Below, in pieces: positions 1 through 8,079 of a DNA stretch of 64,000 bases. Source of the DNA: Christensenellaceae bacterium (lineage in GTDB: Bacteria > Bacillota > Clostridia > Christensenellales > Borkfalkiaceae). The position numbers and the translations under genes are program-made. The stretch is taken from contig CAQTYU010000005.1 of NCBI GenBank assembly GCA_948890655.1, positions 50,520 to 114,519 of the forward strand, written 5' to 3'. A model generated the notes under the pieces. That model had not been told where the DNA came from. It saw only the letters and a program-made list of their open reading frames with translations, and made no database searches. Positions within the stretch are counted from its first letter, which is position 1; the number at the start of each line of letters is the position of its first letter.

Positions 1-58
1 CGTAGTATTCGTACGCCCATTTATTAAGTTGGTCAACAAGTTCACGCATTCTCGACAT
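1..58 (-). CDS. ligA: NAD-dependent DNA ligase LigA, N-terminal fragment
   Basis: Only the first 19 codons lie in the window; the gene runs off the left edge. The visible protein starts MSRMRELVDQLNKWAYEYY, which matches the start of domain Ia of bacterial NAD-dependent DNA ligases, where an ELxxLLNKxxYEYY pattern helps bind the NMN half of NAD+. The ATG at 58 follows a GAGGA ribosome-binding site at about 66-70 on the minus strand. It lies 59 bases after pcrA in the same direction, the usual Firmicutes pcrA-ligA order, so the two are probably co-transcribed for DNA replication and repair. The identification rests on a short peptide plus synteny. Confidence 0.8.
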   Translation of the reverse strand, partial: MSRMRELVDQLNKWAYEYY

Positions 59-117
59 AAAAAGTTATCCTCTATCTACCGGCGCGTAACACGGCAAGCG
101 CCGCAAACGCGCGTTTT

Positions 118-2406
118 TTAAAGTATTGTCAGCGGCGCCAACGCAGCGGAAAGTTCCTTTATGCCCTGACCTTCGAACGCGACGTTTATCGTAGCGCCGC
201 CGTTTTTTACCGCTATTACCATTCCGACGCCGAATTTTGCGTGTTTAACGCGCATACCGACGGAGTATTTTCCCGCATTGTTATTTTTTGTTACCTGCGG
301 CTTTACGCCGCCGAAAGCGCCCTTAAAAGAACTTGTTGCACGCGATGTTTCGAATTCGTCCGCTTCGGAATAGAGCGCTCTTCCCGAAGATTTAACCGTT
401 CCGTAATTATTGTTGTAACCGTATCCGCCGCCGTATCCGCTTCCGCCGTAACCGCCGTAGGAGCTTTTACCGAAGCTTGAGCCTGCGCGTTCGTAAGCCG
501 CGGAGCCAAGTTCGGGGGCAAGTTCCAAAATAAAACGCGAGGGCGAGGCGAGTTCTCTGTGCCCGTAAAGATAACGCGACTTACAGCGCGTTAAATACAG
601 CCTGTTCTTTGCGCGGGTGATTGCAACGTACATAAGCCTGCGCTCCTCTTCTTCGCCGTGCCCGTCGTCGTCCGAGCGCGACGAGGGGAAAATGCCCTCT
701 TCCAAACCGCAGACGAACACCGCCGGAAATTCAAGCCCTTTTACCGAATGGATTGTGGCGAGCGTAACGAAATCCCCGTTTTCAAGCTCGTCGGTATCGG
801 AAGCGAGGGTGACGGAATTGAGGTATTCGTTCAAAGTCGCCTGCGGGTTGAGCCTTGCGAAATCGTCAACCGAAGCGATAAATTCTTCTAAGTTTGCCAG
901 TTTCGCGTCGCCGTCGTCGGTGCCGTCGTCGTAAGCGGAACGCAAACCGGTTTGCGAAATTACGTTGCGGACGAGTTGTGGAACGGGAATTTCCTGCGCA
1001 GACTGCACAAAGCCCTGAATAAGTTTTGCAAAGTCCGCGATTTTTTCGCCCGTTTTTTGAGGCAACGCCAGATTTTTGCAATCGACGGCGGCGTCGTAAA
1101 GCGAAAAGCCGAGCGGGGCGGAATAATCGTACATCGTTTGCAAGGTTTTGCCGCCGATGCCGCGGCGGGGGACGTTGATTATCCTTTCGCACGCCTCGTC
1201 GTCAAACGGATTTGAAATAAGACGCAGATACGCGAGCACGTCCTTTATTTCCTTTCTTTCAAAAAATTTGAAACCGCCGAAAACCTTGTACGGTATGCCG
1301 TATTTTGTGAATTCCTGTTCATATGAACGCGTAAGCGCGTTTATACGCATTAATACGGCAAAATCGGAATATTTGTTTTTGCCGCTTTTTACGGATTCCT
1401 TGATGGTTTTTGCGGTAAAAAGCGCTTCGCCGGCTTCTTCGTCCGCCTGAAAATAAACGGGTTTTTCCCCTTCTTCCGCTTCCGTCCACAGTTCCTTGCC
1501 GCGGCGGTTGCCGTTGTTTTTTATTATACAGTTGGCAAGCCTTAAAATAGATTTTGTGGAACGGTAGTTGCGTTCGAGCTTGAACACTTTTGCATTGGGG
1601 AAATCCTTGTCGAACGCCAGAATATTTTCTATTTCGGCGCCGCGCCAGCCGTAAATAGACTGGTCGTCGTCGCCCACGACGAATAAGTTGCCGTGCACGG
1701 ACGAAAGCAGTTTTATTATTTCGTACTGAACGGAGTTCGTGTCCTGAAACTCGTCAACAAGCACGTATTTAAACTTATCGGCAAGGTAATTTTTAACTTC
1801 TTCGTCACGGCGTAAAAGCCTGCGCGTTTCCAAAAGCAAATCATCGAAATCGAGCGCGTTATTTGATTTTAAATGATTGTTATAGCGGTCGTAAATTACG
1901 ACGATATCCTCCATTCCGTGTTCGTAACGGAATTTTCTGCCGTACTGGTCGGGGTCGAGCCCAAGCATTTTCGCCTTGCTTATGTGGCGTTTGGCTTCCT
2001 TTAAAAGTTTTTCGTCGTCGTAATCGAGTTCCTGAAAAGATTTTTTTATTACGTTTGCGCGCTCGGTTTCGGAATAAATCGAAAAATTCGGCTTTATATC
2101 CGCATGTTCGGCAAACTGGCGGAGAATTTTTACGCACATAGAATGAATCGTGCACACCCATTTGCTTTCGCCCTCTCCGAGCATGTTTAAAAGGCGCTCC
2201 TTTATTTCACCCGCAGCCTTGTTTGTAAAGGTTATTGCAAGAATCTGCGACAGAGGCGCCAGACCTTCTCTTATTATGTAGGCGATGCGCGAAGTTAAAA
2301 CGCGCGTTTTGCCGGAGCCCGCACCCGCAAGCACCAACACGGCGCCCTCTGTTTGTTTAACGGGTTTTAATTGTTCTTCGTTCAGTTTATCAAGTAGTAT
2401 ATCCAT
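118..2406 (-). CDS. pcrA: ATP-dependent DNA helicase PcrA (UvrD/Rep family)
   Basis: A 762-residue superfamily 1A 3'-5' DNA helicase for repair, rolling-circle replication and removal of RecA filaments. Walker A AGAGSGKT is at residues 27-34, the TFTNKAA motif follows near 60, Walker B is VDEFQD near 217, then QSIYGWRGA, and the C-terminal motifs include TIHSVKGLEF and YVAITRAK. Residues about 640-665 form a Gly/Tyr/Asn-rich linker. The last 45 residues (VGMRVKHAKFGVG onward) match the Tudor-like C-terminal domain that contacts RNA polymerase in PcrA. Length is normal for PcrA. It starts at ATG 2406 and probably forms an operon with ligA downstream; its leader carries the repeat-like element at 2428-2515. 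Confidence 0.96.
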   Translation of the reverse strand: MDILLDKLNEEQLKPVKQTEGAVLVLAGAGSGKTRVLTSRIAYIIREGLAPLSQILAITFTNKAAGEIKERLLNMLGEGESKWVCTIHSMCVKILRQFAEHADIKPNFSIYSETERANVIKKSFQELDYDDEKLLKEAKRHISKAKMLGLDPDQYGRKFRYEHGMEDIVVIYDRYNNHLKSNNALDFDDLLLETRRLLRRDEEVKNYLADKFKYVLVDEFQDTNSVQYEIIKLLSSVHGNLFVVGDDDQSIYGWRGAEIENILAFDKDFPNAKVFKLERNYRSTKSILRLANCIIKNNGNRRGKELWTEAEEGEKPVYFQADEEAGEALFTAKTIKESVKSGKNKYSDFAVLMRINALTRSYEQEFTKYGIPYKVFGGFKFFERKEIKDVLAYLRLISNPFDDEACERIINVPRRGIGGKTLQTMYDYSAPLGFSLYDAAVDCKNLALPQKTGEKIADFAKLIQGFVQSAQEIPVPQLVRNVISQTGLRSAYDDGTDDGDAKLANLEEFIASVDDFARLNPQATLNEYLNSVTLASDTDELENGDFVTLATIHSVKGLEFPAVFVCGLEEGIFPSSRSDDDGHGEEEERRLMYVAITRAKNRLYLTRCKSRYLYGHRELASPSRFILELAPELGSAAYERAGSSFGKSSYGGYGGSGYGGGYGYNNNYGTVKSSGRALYSEADEFETSRATSSFKGAFGGVKPQVTKNNNAGKYSVGMRVKHAKFGVGMVIAVKNGGATINVAFEGQGIKELSAALAPLTIL

Positions 2407-2427
2407 ATCGTGCCGATTACCTCAAAC

Positions 2428-2515
2428 GCAGAGATACGAGCAGAACGGGGCGCGCGGGAAAAACCCGAAAGCGCGCACGAAAAGCGCTTAGCCGAAGGTT
2501 GCCGCAAAGTTATGC
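2428..2515. repeat. extragenic GC-rich hairpin element (copy C)
   Basis: Non-coding stretch in the 5' leader of pcrA. It holds a hairpin with GCGCGC arms around GGGAAAAACCC, then GCACGAAAAGCGCTTAGCC and a tail ending in TTATGC. The same plan (hairpin, CACAGAA-like box, ARCCGRAGG, tail ending in TTGC) occurs at 59939-60020 and, more loosely, at 20842-20930. Whether these form one repeat family needs a genome-wide search. Confidence 0.35.
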
Positions 2516-2537
2516 AAAGTATAAATGCGTTTATTTA

Positions 2538-2567
2538 ATTATAGCACATGAAACTCTTATAAAGCAA
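2538..2567 (-). promoter_or_regulatory. sigma-A type promoter for pcrA-ligA
   Basis: On the minus strand, TTGCTT (2562-2567) is followed after 18 bases by a perfect TATAAT (2538-2543). The -35 overlaps the last codons of the upstream gene. A start near 2531 would give pcrA a leader of about 125 nt. Confidence 0.55.
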
Positions 2568-2934
2568 GTTCTTTTTCCCTGCGGTACTTCTTTAACGCCG
2601 CAAGATATTTTGATGAGAGCTGAAGGTTGTAGCGTTGCTTTTCGTCGTACGACAGTTTTTCGTAGACGGATTTGTCGGTGAGTCTGCCGAGAATGTCGGA
2701 AACTTCGCCCTCGCTGTCGAGGATATTTTTGACGGTAAGATAAAACTCGTCGTCCTTTTCGCCTTTAAGCTCGCTTTTAAGCCTGCCTTTGTAAGTCGAT
2801 TTTGCCTTATTTTCGTTAAATCCGTTTATTTTTGCTTTTAAAGCGCTTTCGTCCATATTCTTTTTGCAGTCCGCCCAGAAATTTGTTTTCATTCGTTTTT
2901 TCGCGGCGCGCGCCATCAATATAATATCGTCCAT
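2557..2934 (-). CDS. conserved-looking small charged protein, function unknown
   Basis: I do not recognise this protein. The frame extends upstream to 2985, but the best start is the ATG at 2934: AAGGGG lies 7 bases before it, while the earlier TTG and ATG have no ribosome-binding site. That gives 125 residues, rich in Lys, Glu and Asp, with a predicted soluble all-helical character, no Cys pairs, no signal peptide and no membrane segment. It ends in a basic stretch, KKYRREKELAL. It follows rpsU, separated by the rpsU terminator, and precedes pcrA. YqeY often follows rpsU, but this sequence does not resemble YqeY. Confidence 0.6.
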   Translation of the reverse strand: MDDIILMARAAKKRMKTNFWADCKKNMDESALKAKINGFNENKAKSTYKGRLKSELKGEKDDEFYLTVKNILDSEGEVSDILGRLTDKSVYEKLSYDEKQRYNLQLSSKYLAALKKYRREKELAL

Positions 2935-2989
2935 AACTTGCCCCTTAAATTCAAACTTTTTCTGCATTTTTCGACTTGTTTCCAAAGTA

Positions 2990-3027
2990 AAAAAGCCCGC
3001 CCGACTTACGTCGGACAGAGCTTTTTA
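2990..3027 (-). terminator. rho-independent terminator after rpsU
   Basis: On the minus strand, a hairpin with CCGAC/GTCGG arms inside an AAAAAGC/GCTTTTT outer stem runs into a T-rich tract directly after the rpsU stop codon. Confidence 0.75.
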
Positions 3028-3204
3028 TCAGTTCTTATTTCTTTTTCTTGCGGCTTCGCGCTTTTTGCGGCGCTTTACGGCGGGTGCTTCGTAGAACTCG
3101 TGTTTGCGCATATCGCCGATTATTCCGTCGCGCGAGCACTTTCTCTTAAAGCGGCGGAGTGCGCTTTCAACCGATTCGTTTTCGCCTACTTTTATTGTCG
3201 ACAT
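3028..3204 (-). CDS. rpsU: 30S ribosomal protein bS21
   Basis: Small-subunit ribosomal protein bS21, 58 residues, basic throughout, with the family signature VGENESVESALRRFKRKC near the start and a C-terminal tail of KRRKKREAARKR. The open frame can be read from a GTG at 3213, but the ATG at 3204 gives the canonical MSTIKVGENES start with an AGGTG ribosome-binding site 7 bases away, so I use 3204. bS21 sits at the 30S platform near the anti-Shine-Dalgarno of 16S rRNA. The gene has its own strong promoter (3245-3273) and its own terminator, so it is monocistronic. Confidence 0.95.
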   Translation of the reverse strand: MSTIKVGENESVESALRRFKRKCSRDGIIGDMRKHEFYEAPAVKRRKKREAARKRNKN

Positions 3205-3244
3205 CTTTTTCACCTGCCCTTGCCAATGCGTTATTTACCGTTAA

Positions 3245-3273
3245 ATTATAACAAACGCCCCGTTTTAAGTCAA
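3245..3273 (-). promoter_or_regulatory. strong sigma-A promoter for rpsU
   Basis: Minus-strand TTGACT (3268-3273), a 17-base spacer and TATAAT (3245-3250), about 40 bases before the rpsU start. Confidence 0.8.
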
Positions 3274-3308
3274 ACGATTTAAAGCGGCAAAAAAATAAAA
3301 ATATTAAA

Positions 3309-4079
3309 TTAAGAAATACACGCCTTAATCTGTTTTAAAGCCGTTTTTTCAAGGCGCGAAACCTGCGCCTGCGAAATGCCCACCTCGCTTGAAATTTCCG
3401 TCTGCGTTTTGCCTTCGAAATATCTGAGGAACAAAATGCGCTTTTCCCTGTTTTCAAGCTTTGCAATCGCTTCGTACAGCGCCGCCTTTTCCGTCCACAC
3501 TTCGTCGTTGTTCTTTGCGTCGAAAATCTGGTCCATTAAAAGAAGCGTATCTCCCGACTTGTTGTAAACGGGGTCGTACAGCGAAACGGGGTCGGAAATC
3601 GCGTCCAAAGCATACGCCACTTCGGAGACGGCGATATTCATTTCGGCGGCGATTGCGTCGTAAGTTACGTCTTCGTCCGCTTCTTCCAACTTTTCGCGCA
3701 CTTTTAAAATCTGATAGGCGGTATCCCTGATGGAGCGCGAAACTCTCAACGAATTTCCGTCGCGCAAATACCTCTTTATTTCGCCGAGTATCATCGGAAC
3801 GGCGTAAGTGGAAAACTTGACGCCCACGGAAATATCGAAGTTGTCTATCGCCTTTATAAGTCCCACGCAGCCCGCCTGGAACACGTCGTCGGCGTTAGCT
3901 TTTTTAGCCCAGAACCTGCGCACCAAAGACAGCACCAAACGCATATTGCCCACAATAAACCTTTCGCGCGCGGCGGCGTCGCCCGCCTTTAACTTTATCA
4001 TAAGTTCTTCCTGCTCCTTTTGAGAAAGAAGCGGCAGCCCCGACGTATCCACGCCGCATATAACAACTTTTTGCAACAT
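3309..4079 (-). CDS. sigG: RNA polymerase sporulation sigma factor SigG
   Basis: Late forespore-specific sigma factor, 256 residues. The N-terminus (KVVICGVDTSGLPLLS) carries the short segment typical of SigG ahead of region 1.2/2.1. Region 2 includes ARERFIVGNMRLVLSLVRRF and ADDVFQAGCVGLIKAIDNFD; region 3 follows SLRVSRSIRDTAY; region 4 ends with the helix-turn-helix TEISSEVGISQAQVSRLEK. An AGGAGGGA ribosome-binding site precedes the ATG. It lies directly downstream of sigE and spoIIGA, the standard Bacillus and Clostridium order. In the gap before it, CATACT near 4100 could be a forespore-type -10, but I see no convincing -35. Confidence 0.97.
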   Translation of the reverse strand: MLQKVVICGVDTSGLPLLSQKEQEELMIKLKAGDAAARERFIVGNMRLVLSLVRRFWAKKANADDVFQAGCVGLIKAIDNFDISVGVKFSTYAVPMILGEIKRYLRDGNSLRVSRSIRDTAYQILKVREKLEEADEDVTYDAIAAEMNIAVSEVAYALDAISDPVSLYDPVYNKSGDTLLLMDQIFDAKNNDEVWTEKAALYEAIAKLENREKRILFLRYFEGKTQTEISSEVGISQAQVSRLEKTALKQIKACIS

Positions 4080-4146
4080 ACTTTTCCCTCCTGACTGAGT
4101 ATGTAAGCTGCAAAAACAAAGGATATGTGCGGGGGTAAATTAAATT

Positions 4147-4848
4147 TTAAACTTCGGTTTGCCTTGAAATGTCTTTTTTGAGTTTTGAAATTATTTTCTT
4201 TTCGAGACGGGATATATAGCTTTGAGAAATGCCGAGTTTATCCGCCACGTCCTTTTGCGTCATACCCTCGCCGCCGTCAAGACCGAAGCGCATACGCATA
4301 ATTTTTTGTTCTCTCTGCGAAAGTTTGCAAAGGGAATTTTTTAAAAGTTCCTTTTCGACTCCGCCCTCCAGAACGGAATAAACGCTGTCGGCGTCGGTTC
4401 CCATAACGTCGGATAAAAGAAGTTCGTTGCCCTCCCAGTCGGTGTTTAAAGGTTCGTCGAAGCTTATTTCCTGCTTTAACCGCGTCAACCTGCGGAGATA
4501 CATTAAAATTTCGTTTTCGATGCACCGCGAGGCGTACGTGGCAAGCTTGATGTTTTTGTCCGATTTAAACGAATTTATAGCCTTAATAAGCCCTATGGTG
4601 CCCACTGAAACCAAATCGTCGCCGTCGGCGCCGGAGCCTTCAAACTTTTTGGCTATGTAAACGACGAGCCGCAGATTGTGCTCCACAAGGTCGGCCTTGG
4701 CGGTTTCGTCGCCGCTTTCGAGAAGTGAAATCTTATCGCTCTCTTCTTCCTGCGAAAGGGGCAACGGCAACGCTTCGGTGCCGCATATGTAGTCGAGAGT
4801 GTTTTTGCCGAAGAGTTTTAAAAGAAGGTTTTTTATTTTTTCGAACAT
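4147..4848 (-). CDS. sigE: RNA polymerase sporulation sigma factor SigE (pro-form)
   Basis: Early mother-cell sigma factor, 233 residues, made as an inactive precursor. The first ~27 residues (MFEKIKNLLLKLFGKNTLDY) form the amphipathic pro-sequence; cleavage by SpoIIGA is expected close to DYICGTEALPLPLS, aligned with the Bacillus YYIGGSEALPPPLS site. Region 2 (NLRLVVYIAKKFEG, VGTIGLIKAINSF) and the region 4 helix-turn-helix (QKDVADKLGISQSYISRLEK) are intact. It lies 1 base from its protease gene spoIIGA upstream and just before sigG. It directs engulfment-stage mother-cell genes, probably including spmA and spoIVFA/B homologues in this window. Confidence 0.97.
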   Translation of the reverse strand: MFEKIKNLLLKLFGKNTLDYICGTEALPLPLSQEEESDKISLLESGDETAKADLVEHNLRLVVYIAKKFEGSGADGDDLVSVGTIGLIKAINSFKSDKNIKLATYASRCIENEILMYLRRLTRLKQEISFDEPLNTDWEGNELLLSDVMGTDADSVYSVLEGGVEKELLKNSLCKLSQREQKIMRMRFGLDGGEGMTQKDVADKLGISQSYISRLEKKIISKLKKDISRQTEV

Positions 4849-4849
4849 T

Positions 4850-5632
4850 TTATTCCTCCAATAAGTCGCAATGCATTACGGCGCGCGGTATACGGTTTGG
4901 ACTTACGCCGAATTTTACGTTTTCAAAAATCTTTTTTGTAGTGCCGAAATCAACTTCCACTCTGTCGGCGGTAAAAACTTCCATATTTTTACTCCCTGCA
5001 ACAGTATGTATTTTTACTCCGCTTTCTATACGCGCGGCGGACAAAAGTTTTTGCGCGGTATCTTTGGGAAGTACCGAAACGGGCGCCCCGCGGCAGTAAA
5101 CCTTGTTGCCGCTATCGAAAAAACCCTTCACTTCCGCGTGCAATTCCCCTGCGGATATGCGGCAGATAACGTCGTTTGCCGCCGTTTTTTTCAGCCTTGC
5201 GGCAAGTTTTTTTGCACCGAGAATAACAAATAATCCGCAAAACAGCGGTATACCGACAGGTATGGATGAAAGAGTATAACCGTTACCCTGAACATACTCC
5301 GTTCCCGCCAGCGAAAACACGCCGATAAGCGCGCCGCCAAGCACCGCCGTAAAAACCAGAAACGCACCGGTAAACTTTAAATACCCCTTTAAGTTTTTAA
5401 ACCTGCCGGCGATTAAACAAATTAAGAGTCCCGAAACGATTTTTACCGCCGCCGACCAAACGGGCGGAAGATTGAAAAGCGGAAACACGACCGCAAAGCA
5501 TGCGCCAAGCGCCGCTGCAACCGCAAGCCGTTTTTTAGAGGCTCTGTTTTTTACGACGGACTTTGCCGCATACAAAAGCGTAAAGTCCATACAGAAATTT
5601 TCAAGGAGCGCAAGCTCAACGTAAACCTGCAT
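4850..5632 (-). CDS. spoIIGA: sporulation sigma-E factor-processing aspartic protease SpoIIGA
   Basis: Septum membrane protease that activates pro-SigE. The N-terminal half has about five hydrophobic membrane segments; the C-terminal half is the soluble aspartic-protease domain with FFDSGN near residue 172, the family's catalytic Asp motif. I start at the second Met (5632), giving MQVYVELALLENFC, which aligns with the Bacillus start; the frame also allows an ATG at 5644, but that codon falls within the likely -10 box. There is no Shine-Dalgarno. It lies directly upstream of sigE with a 1-base gap, so protease and substrate are co-expressed. Confidence 0.93.
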   Translation of the reverse strand: MQVYVELALLENFCMDFTLLYAAKSVVKNRASKKRLAVAAALGACFAVVFPLFNLPPVWSAAVKIVSGLLICLIAGRFKNLKGYLKFTGAFLVFTAVLGGALIGVFSLAGTEYVQGNGYTLSSIPVGIPLFCGLFVILGAKKLAARLKKTAANDVICRISAGELHAEVKGFFDSGNKVYCRGAPVSVLPKDTAQKLLSAARIESGVKIHTVAGSKNMEVFTADRVEVDFGTTKKIFENVKFGVSPNRIPRAVMHCDLLEE

Positions 5633-5642
5633 CGTAAAAAGC

Positions 5643-5648
5643 ATTATA
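5643..5648 (-). promoter_or_regulatory. -10 box close to the spoIIGA start
   Basis: Perfect minus-strand TATAAT 10 bases before the ATG at 5632, with no ribosome-binding site between. If used, the mRNA leader would be only about 4 nt. In Bacillus this promoter is Spo0A-activated sigma-A; I see no clear -35 at standard spacing. Confidence 0.4.
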
Positions 5649-5671
5649 GCGGCTTTGTTTAGTCGTAAAAT

Positions 5672-5700
5672 AAAAAAAACCGACGTTATTTGTCGGTTTT
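5672..5700 (-). terminator. possible attenuator hairpin upstream of spoIIGA
   Basis: Minus-strand AAAACCGAC, a 7-base loop and GTCGGTTTT followed by more T residues. It lies after the dus stop codon (5742), so it ends the spoVT-spoVB-yabN-dus transcript and insulates spoIIGA. Confidence 0.75.
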
Positions 5701-5741
5701 TGTCGGTAAATTTTTTATATACTTTTAGCGTTTTGTAACTT

Positions 5742-6683
5742 TTAAAGAGGAAGTTCGTTTAAAAGTTGAACAAGTTCGTCGGTGGTGCCGCATTTGAAAA
5801 GTCTTTCGCGGGATTCGGCGGCGCCGTGCGCACCCTTTAAATAGAACCCGAGCATTTTACGCATAAATACGCAGGCGAATCTTTCGCCGTAAAGTTCTTT
5901 GGTTTTTTCGATTTGCCATCCGGCAAGCGCTTTTTTGTTGCCGGCGGGCTTGCCGCATATTTCGGCGAATATCCACGGATTGTACATCGCTCCGCGCGCC
6001 GCAGCTATTCCGTCGGCGCCCGTTTCTTTTAAAAGTTTTTCGGCGTCAGCCTTGCAGAACACCCCGCCGTTTGCTATTACCGGAATTTTCACCGCGGCTT
6101 TGGCGGCGGCGATTTGTTTGAAGTTGACTTCGCCGGAATAGATTTTATCCCGAGTTCTGCCGTGCACGCAAATCATATCCGCGCCCGCATCCTCGCACAT
6201 TTTTGCAAATTCCCCCGCACATATATGCGAATCATCCAGCCCTATGCGGAATTTTACCGATATCGCTTTGCCGCTCTTTTTACATTCGGAAATGATTTTA
6301 AAAGCCAAGTTAAAGTCGTTTAAAAGCGCGCTCCCCTCGCCGTTTTTATAAATTTTGGGTACGGGACAGCCCATATTTATATCTATCAGGTCAAAAGGCG
6401 CAAGCTCCATGCTTTCGCAGGCGGCGCGCATATAATTTGGTTCCGCTCCGAATATCTGGCAGGCTTTAACCCCCGAATATCCCTCGGTTATGTACAAAAG
6501 CTCCTTTGTTTTTTCGCTGTTGTAACAAAGCCCTTTTGCGCTGACCATTTCGGTAAACGTAAGCCCCGCGCCCAGCGAAAAACACATTTCGCGGAACACC
6601 GCGTTGGTGTAGCCTGCAAGCGGAGCCAGAAATACGTTGTTTGCGGTTATTAAGTTTGAAATTTTAATTTTTCTTAACTGCAT
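5742..6683 (-). CDS. dus: tRNA-dihydrouridine synthase (Dus family)
   Basis: FMN-dependent reductase that converts specific tRNA uridines to dihydrouridine, 313 residues. The TIM-barrel start FLAPLAGYTNAVFR binds FMN; catalytic Cys106 lies in DINMGCPVPK; KFRIGLDD and the HGRT motif (CVHGRTRD) follow; IANGGV and AARGAMYNPWIF are flavin-phosphate motifs near the C-terminal third. The C-terminus is shorter than in classic DusB, so I leave the subfamily open. Its start overlaps the end of yabN by 20 bases, suggesting coupled translation as the last gene of the spoVT-led run. Confidence 0.92.
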   Translation of the reverse strand: MQLRKIKISNLITANNVFLAPLAGYTNAVFREMCFSLGAGLTFTEMVSAKGLCYNSEKTKELLYITEGYSGVKACQIFGAEPNYMRAACESMELAPFDLIDINMGCPVPKIYKNGEGSALLNDFNLAFKIISECKKSGKAISVKFRIGLDDSHICAGEFAKMCEDAGADMICVHGRTRDKIYSGEVNFKQIAAAKAAVKIPVIANGGVFCKADAEKLLKETGADGIAAARGAMYNPWIFAEICGKPAGNKKALAGWQIEKTKELYGERFACVFMRKMLGFYLKGAHGAAESRERLFKCGTTDELVQLLNELPL

Positions 6684-8079
6684 TTTTAGCCAACGCCCAA
6701 TAATAATCCTGTCTGGAATTATCCATTTCGTCTATTTTTTCGCCGTTTTCCGTTGCTATCCTTTCAAACTCGACAAACCTTTTAACAAACTTTTCAGTCG
6801 CGGCGCGGAGAGCCTGTTCGCAGTCCACGCCCGCAAGACGGCAGGTGTTTACGGCTGAAAACAGCACGTCGCCCGCCTCTTCGAAAATTTCGCCGCCGTC
6901 TCCGTTGACGCAAGCCTGCAACAGTTCGCCCACCTCTTCGCCAAGCTTTTCCGAAGCGGAAACGGGCGAAAGGAAATCCATACCCGATTTTGCGGCGCGT
7001 TTTTGAATTTTCTGCGCGCGCATACACGCGGGGAAATTAGAGGGCACTGCAAGAACGCTTTCGGAGCAGGTGCTTTGACCTTTTTCCTTTTTCTTGTTTT
7101 TCTCCCAGACGCCCAAAGCTTCGGAATCGGTTGAGGCTTTATCCTTACCGAAAATATGCGAGTGCCTGAAAATGAGTTTTTTAACCACGCGCGTCAAAAC
7201 GTCGCCGCCGGTAAAATCGCCGCGTTCCTCCGCCAACACCGAATGAAAAGCCGCCTGCAACAAAACGTCGCCCGTCTCCTCTTCCATTCCGTCGGTATCG
7301 GCGCGTTCGATTGCGTCCACAAGTTCGTAAGCTTCCTCAATCATATTGCCTTTTATGCTTTCGGAAGTCTGCTCCCTGTCCCAAGGGCATCCGCCCGGCG
7401 CGCGCAGGAGTTTTATTATCTGTTCCAAATCGGAATAATCAAACCTGTCCTTTTGCAAAAAGTCCTTTTCCTCTACCGCAACGGCGCAGGTATAATCGTA
7501 ATTTTTTTGTCTGTCTATTTCGTAAATTTTGATTTTTTCGACTTTTTCGCCCCTTATAAACGCGCAATCCGTCTCTTCGCCGAAGATAAACGAAAGTCTT
7601 TCCTTTACGTTCTGCGCTAAAATATCGCAATCCACGTCAAACACAACCGCGGCGCGGCAGGACTTTAAATCCTTTACCGAATATGCTGAAACAGCCGTAT
7701 ATTCAGCGCTTTTCAGTTTTGCCGTGTTATAGGCGTGCGCTCCCTTGGAAACGCAGTCGAATACGGTTACGTCACTATGTTTGGAGAGAATGATTTTGCA
7801 GGCTTCGTCCTCGCACACTGCGCCGTCCACACAGTAGCAAACGTTCTGCATTTTTGCCGCATTAATCACGGCGGAGGCAAGCTTTTTGTTTAGAGTATCA
7901 AAGTTGCGGCAGGTTTCGAAAACGCCGTCAAGCGTTTCCGCATTGAACTCTTTTAACGAATTAAAACTCTGCGTGCGGTTTGTGCGTGCGATTATTTTAT
8001 CTGCGCAATCAAGCGCCCGCCTTGCCCGAAGGCTTAAGTCGCCCTCCGAAATTCCCAAACCTATCAGCGTTATCTTCAT
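6664..8079 (-). CDS. yabN: YabN-like fusion: tetrapyrrole-methylase-like domain plus MazG NTP pyrophosphohydrolase
   Basis: A 471-residue two-domain protein. Residues 1-215 resemble the tetrapyrrole (SAM) methylase fold, starting MKITLIGLGISEGDLSL, but the usual PGHP-type segment is replaced by VDGAVCEDEA, so this half may be inactive. Residues about 216-471 are MazG: GGCPWDREQT, EEAYELVDAIE, EETGDVLLQAAFH and a second EEVGEL...EEAGDVLFS set, the paired ExxE/ExxD metal sites of duplicated MazG. MazG removes non-canonical NTPs. The ribosome-binding site AGAGGT precedes ATG 8079. The spoVB-yabN order is conserved from Bacillus. Confidence 0.88.
   Translation of the reverse strand: MKITLIGLGISEGDLSLRARRALDCADKIIARTNRTQSFNSLKEFNAETLDGVFETCRNFDTLNKKLASAVINAAKMQNVCYCVDGAVCEDEACKIILSKHSDVTVFDCVSKGAHAYNTAKLKSAEYTAVSAYSVKDLKSCRAAVVFDVDCDILAQNVKERLSFIFGEETDCAFIRGEKVEKIKIYEIDRQKNYDYTCAVAVEEKDFLQKDRFDYSDLEQIIKLLRAPGGCPWDREQTSESIKGNMIEEAYELVDAIERADTDGMEEETGDVLLQAAFHSVLAEERGDFTGGDVLTRVVKKLIFRHSHIFGKDKASTDSEALGVWEKNKKKEKGQSTCSESVLAVPSNFPACMRAQKIQKRAAKSGMDFLSPVSASEKLGEEVGELLQACVNGDGGEIFEEAGDVLFSAVNTCRLAGVDCEQALRAATEKFVKRFVEFERIATENGEKIDEMDNSRQDYYWALAKNAVKKN

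Noticed and set aside
5672..5705. TTGTCGGT copies near the spoIIGA promoter as Spo0A boxes
   Set aside because: They are arms of a terminator hairpin and match the 0A consensus at only six of eight positions.
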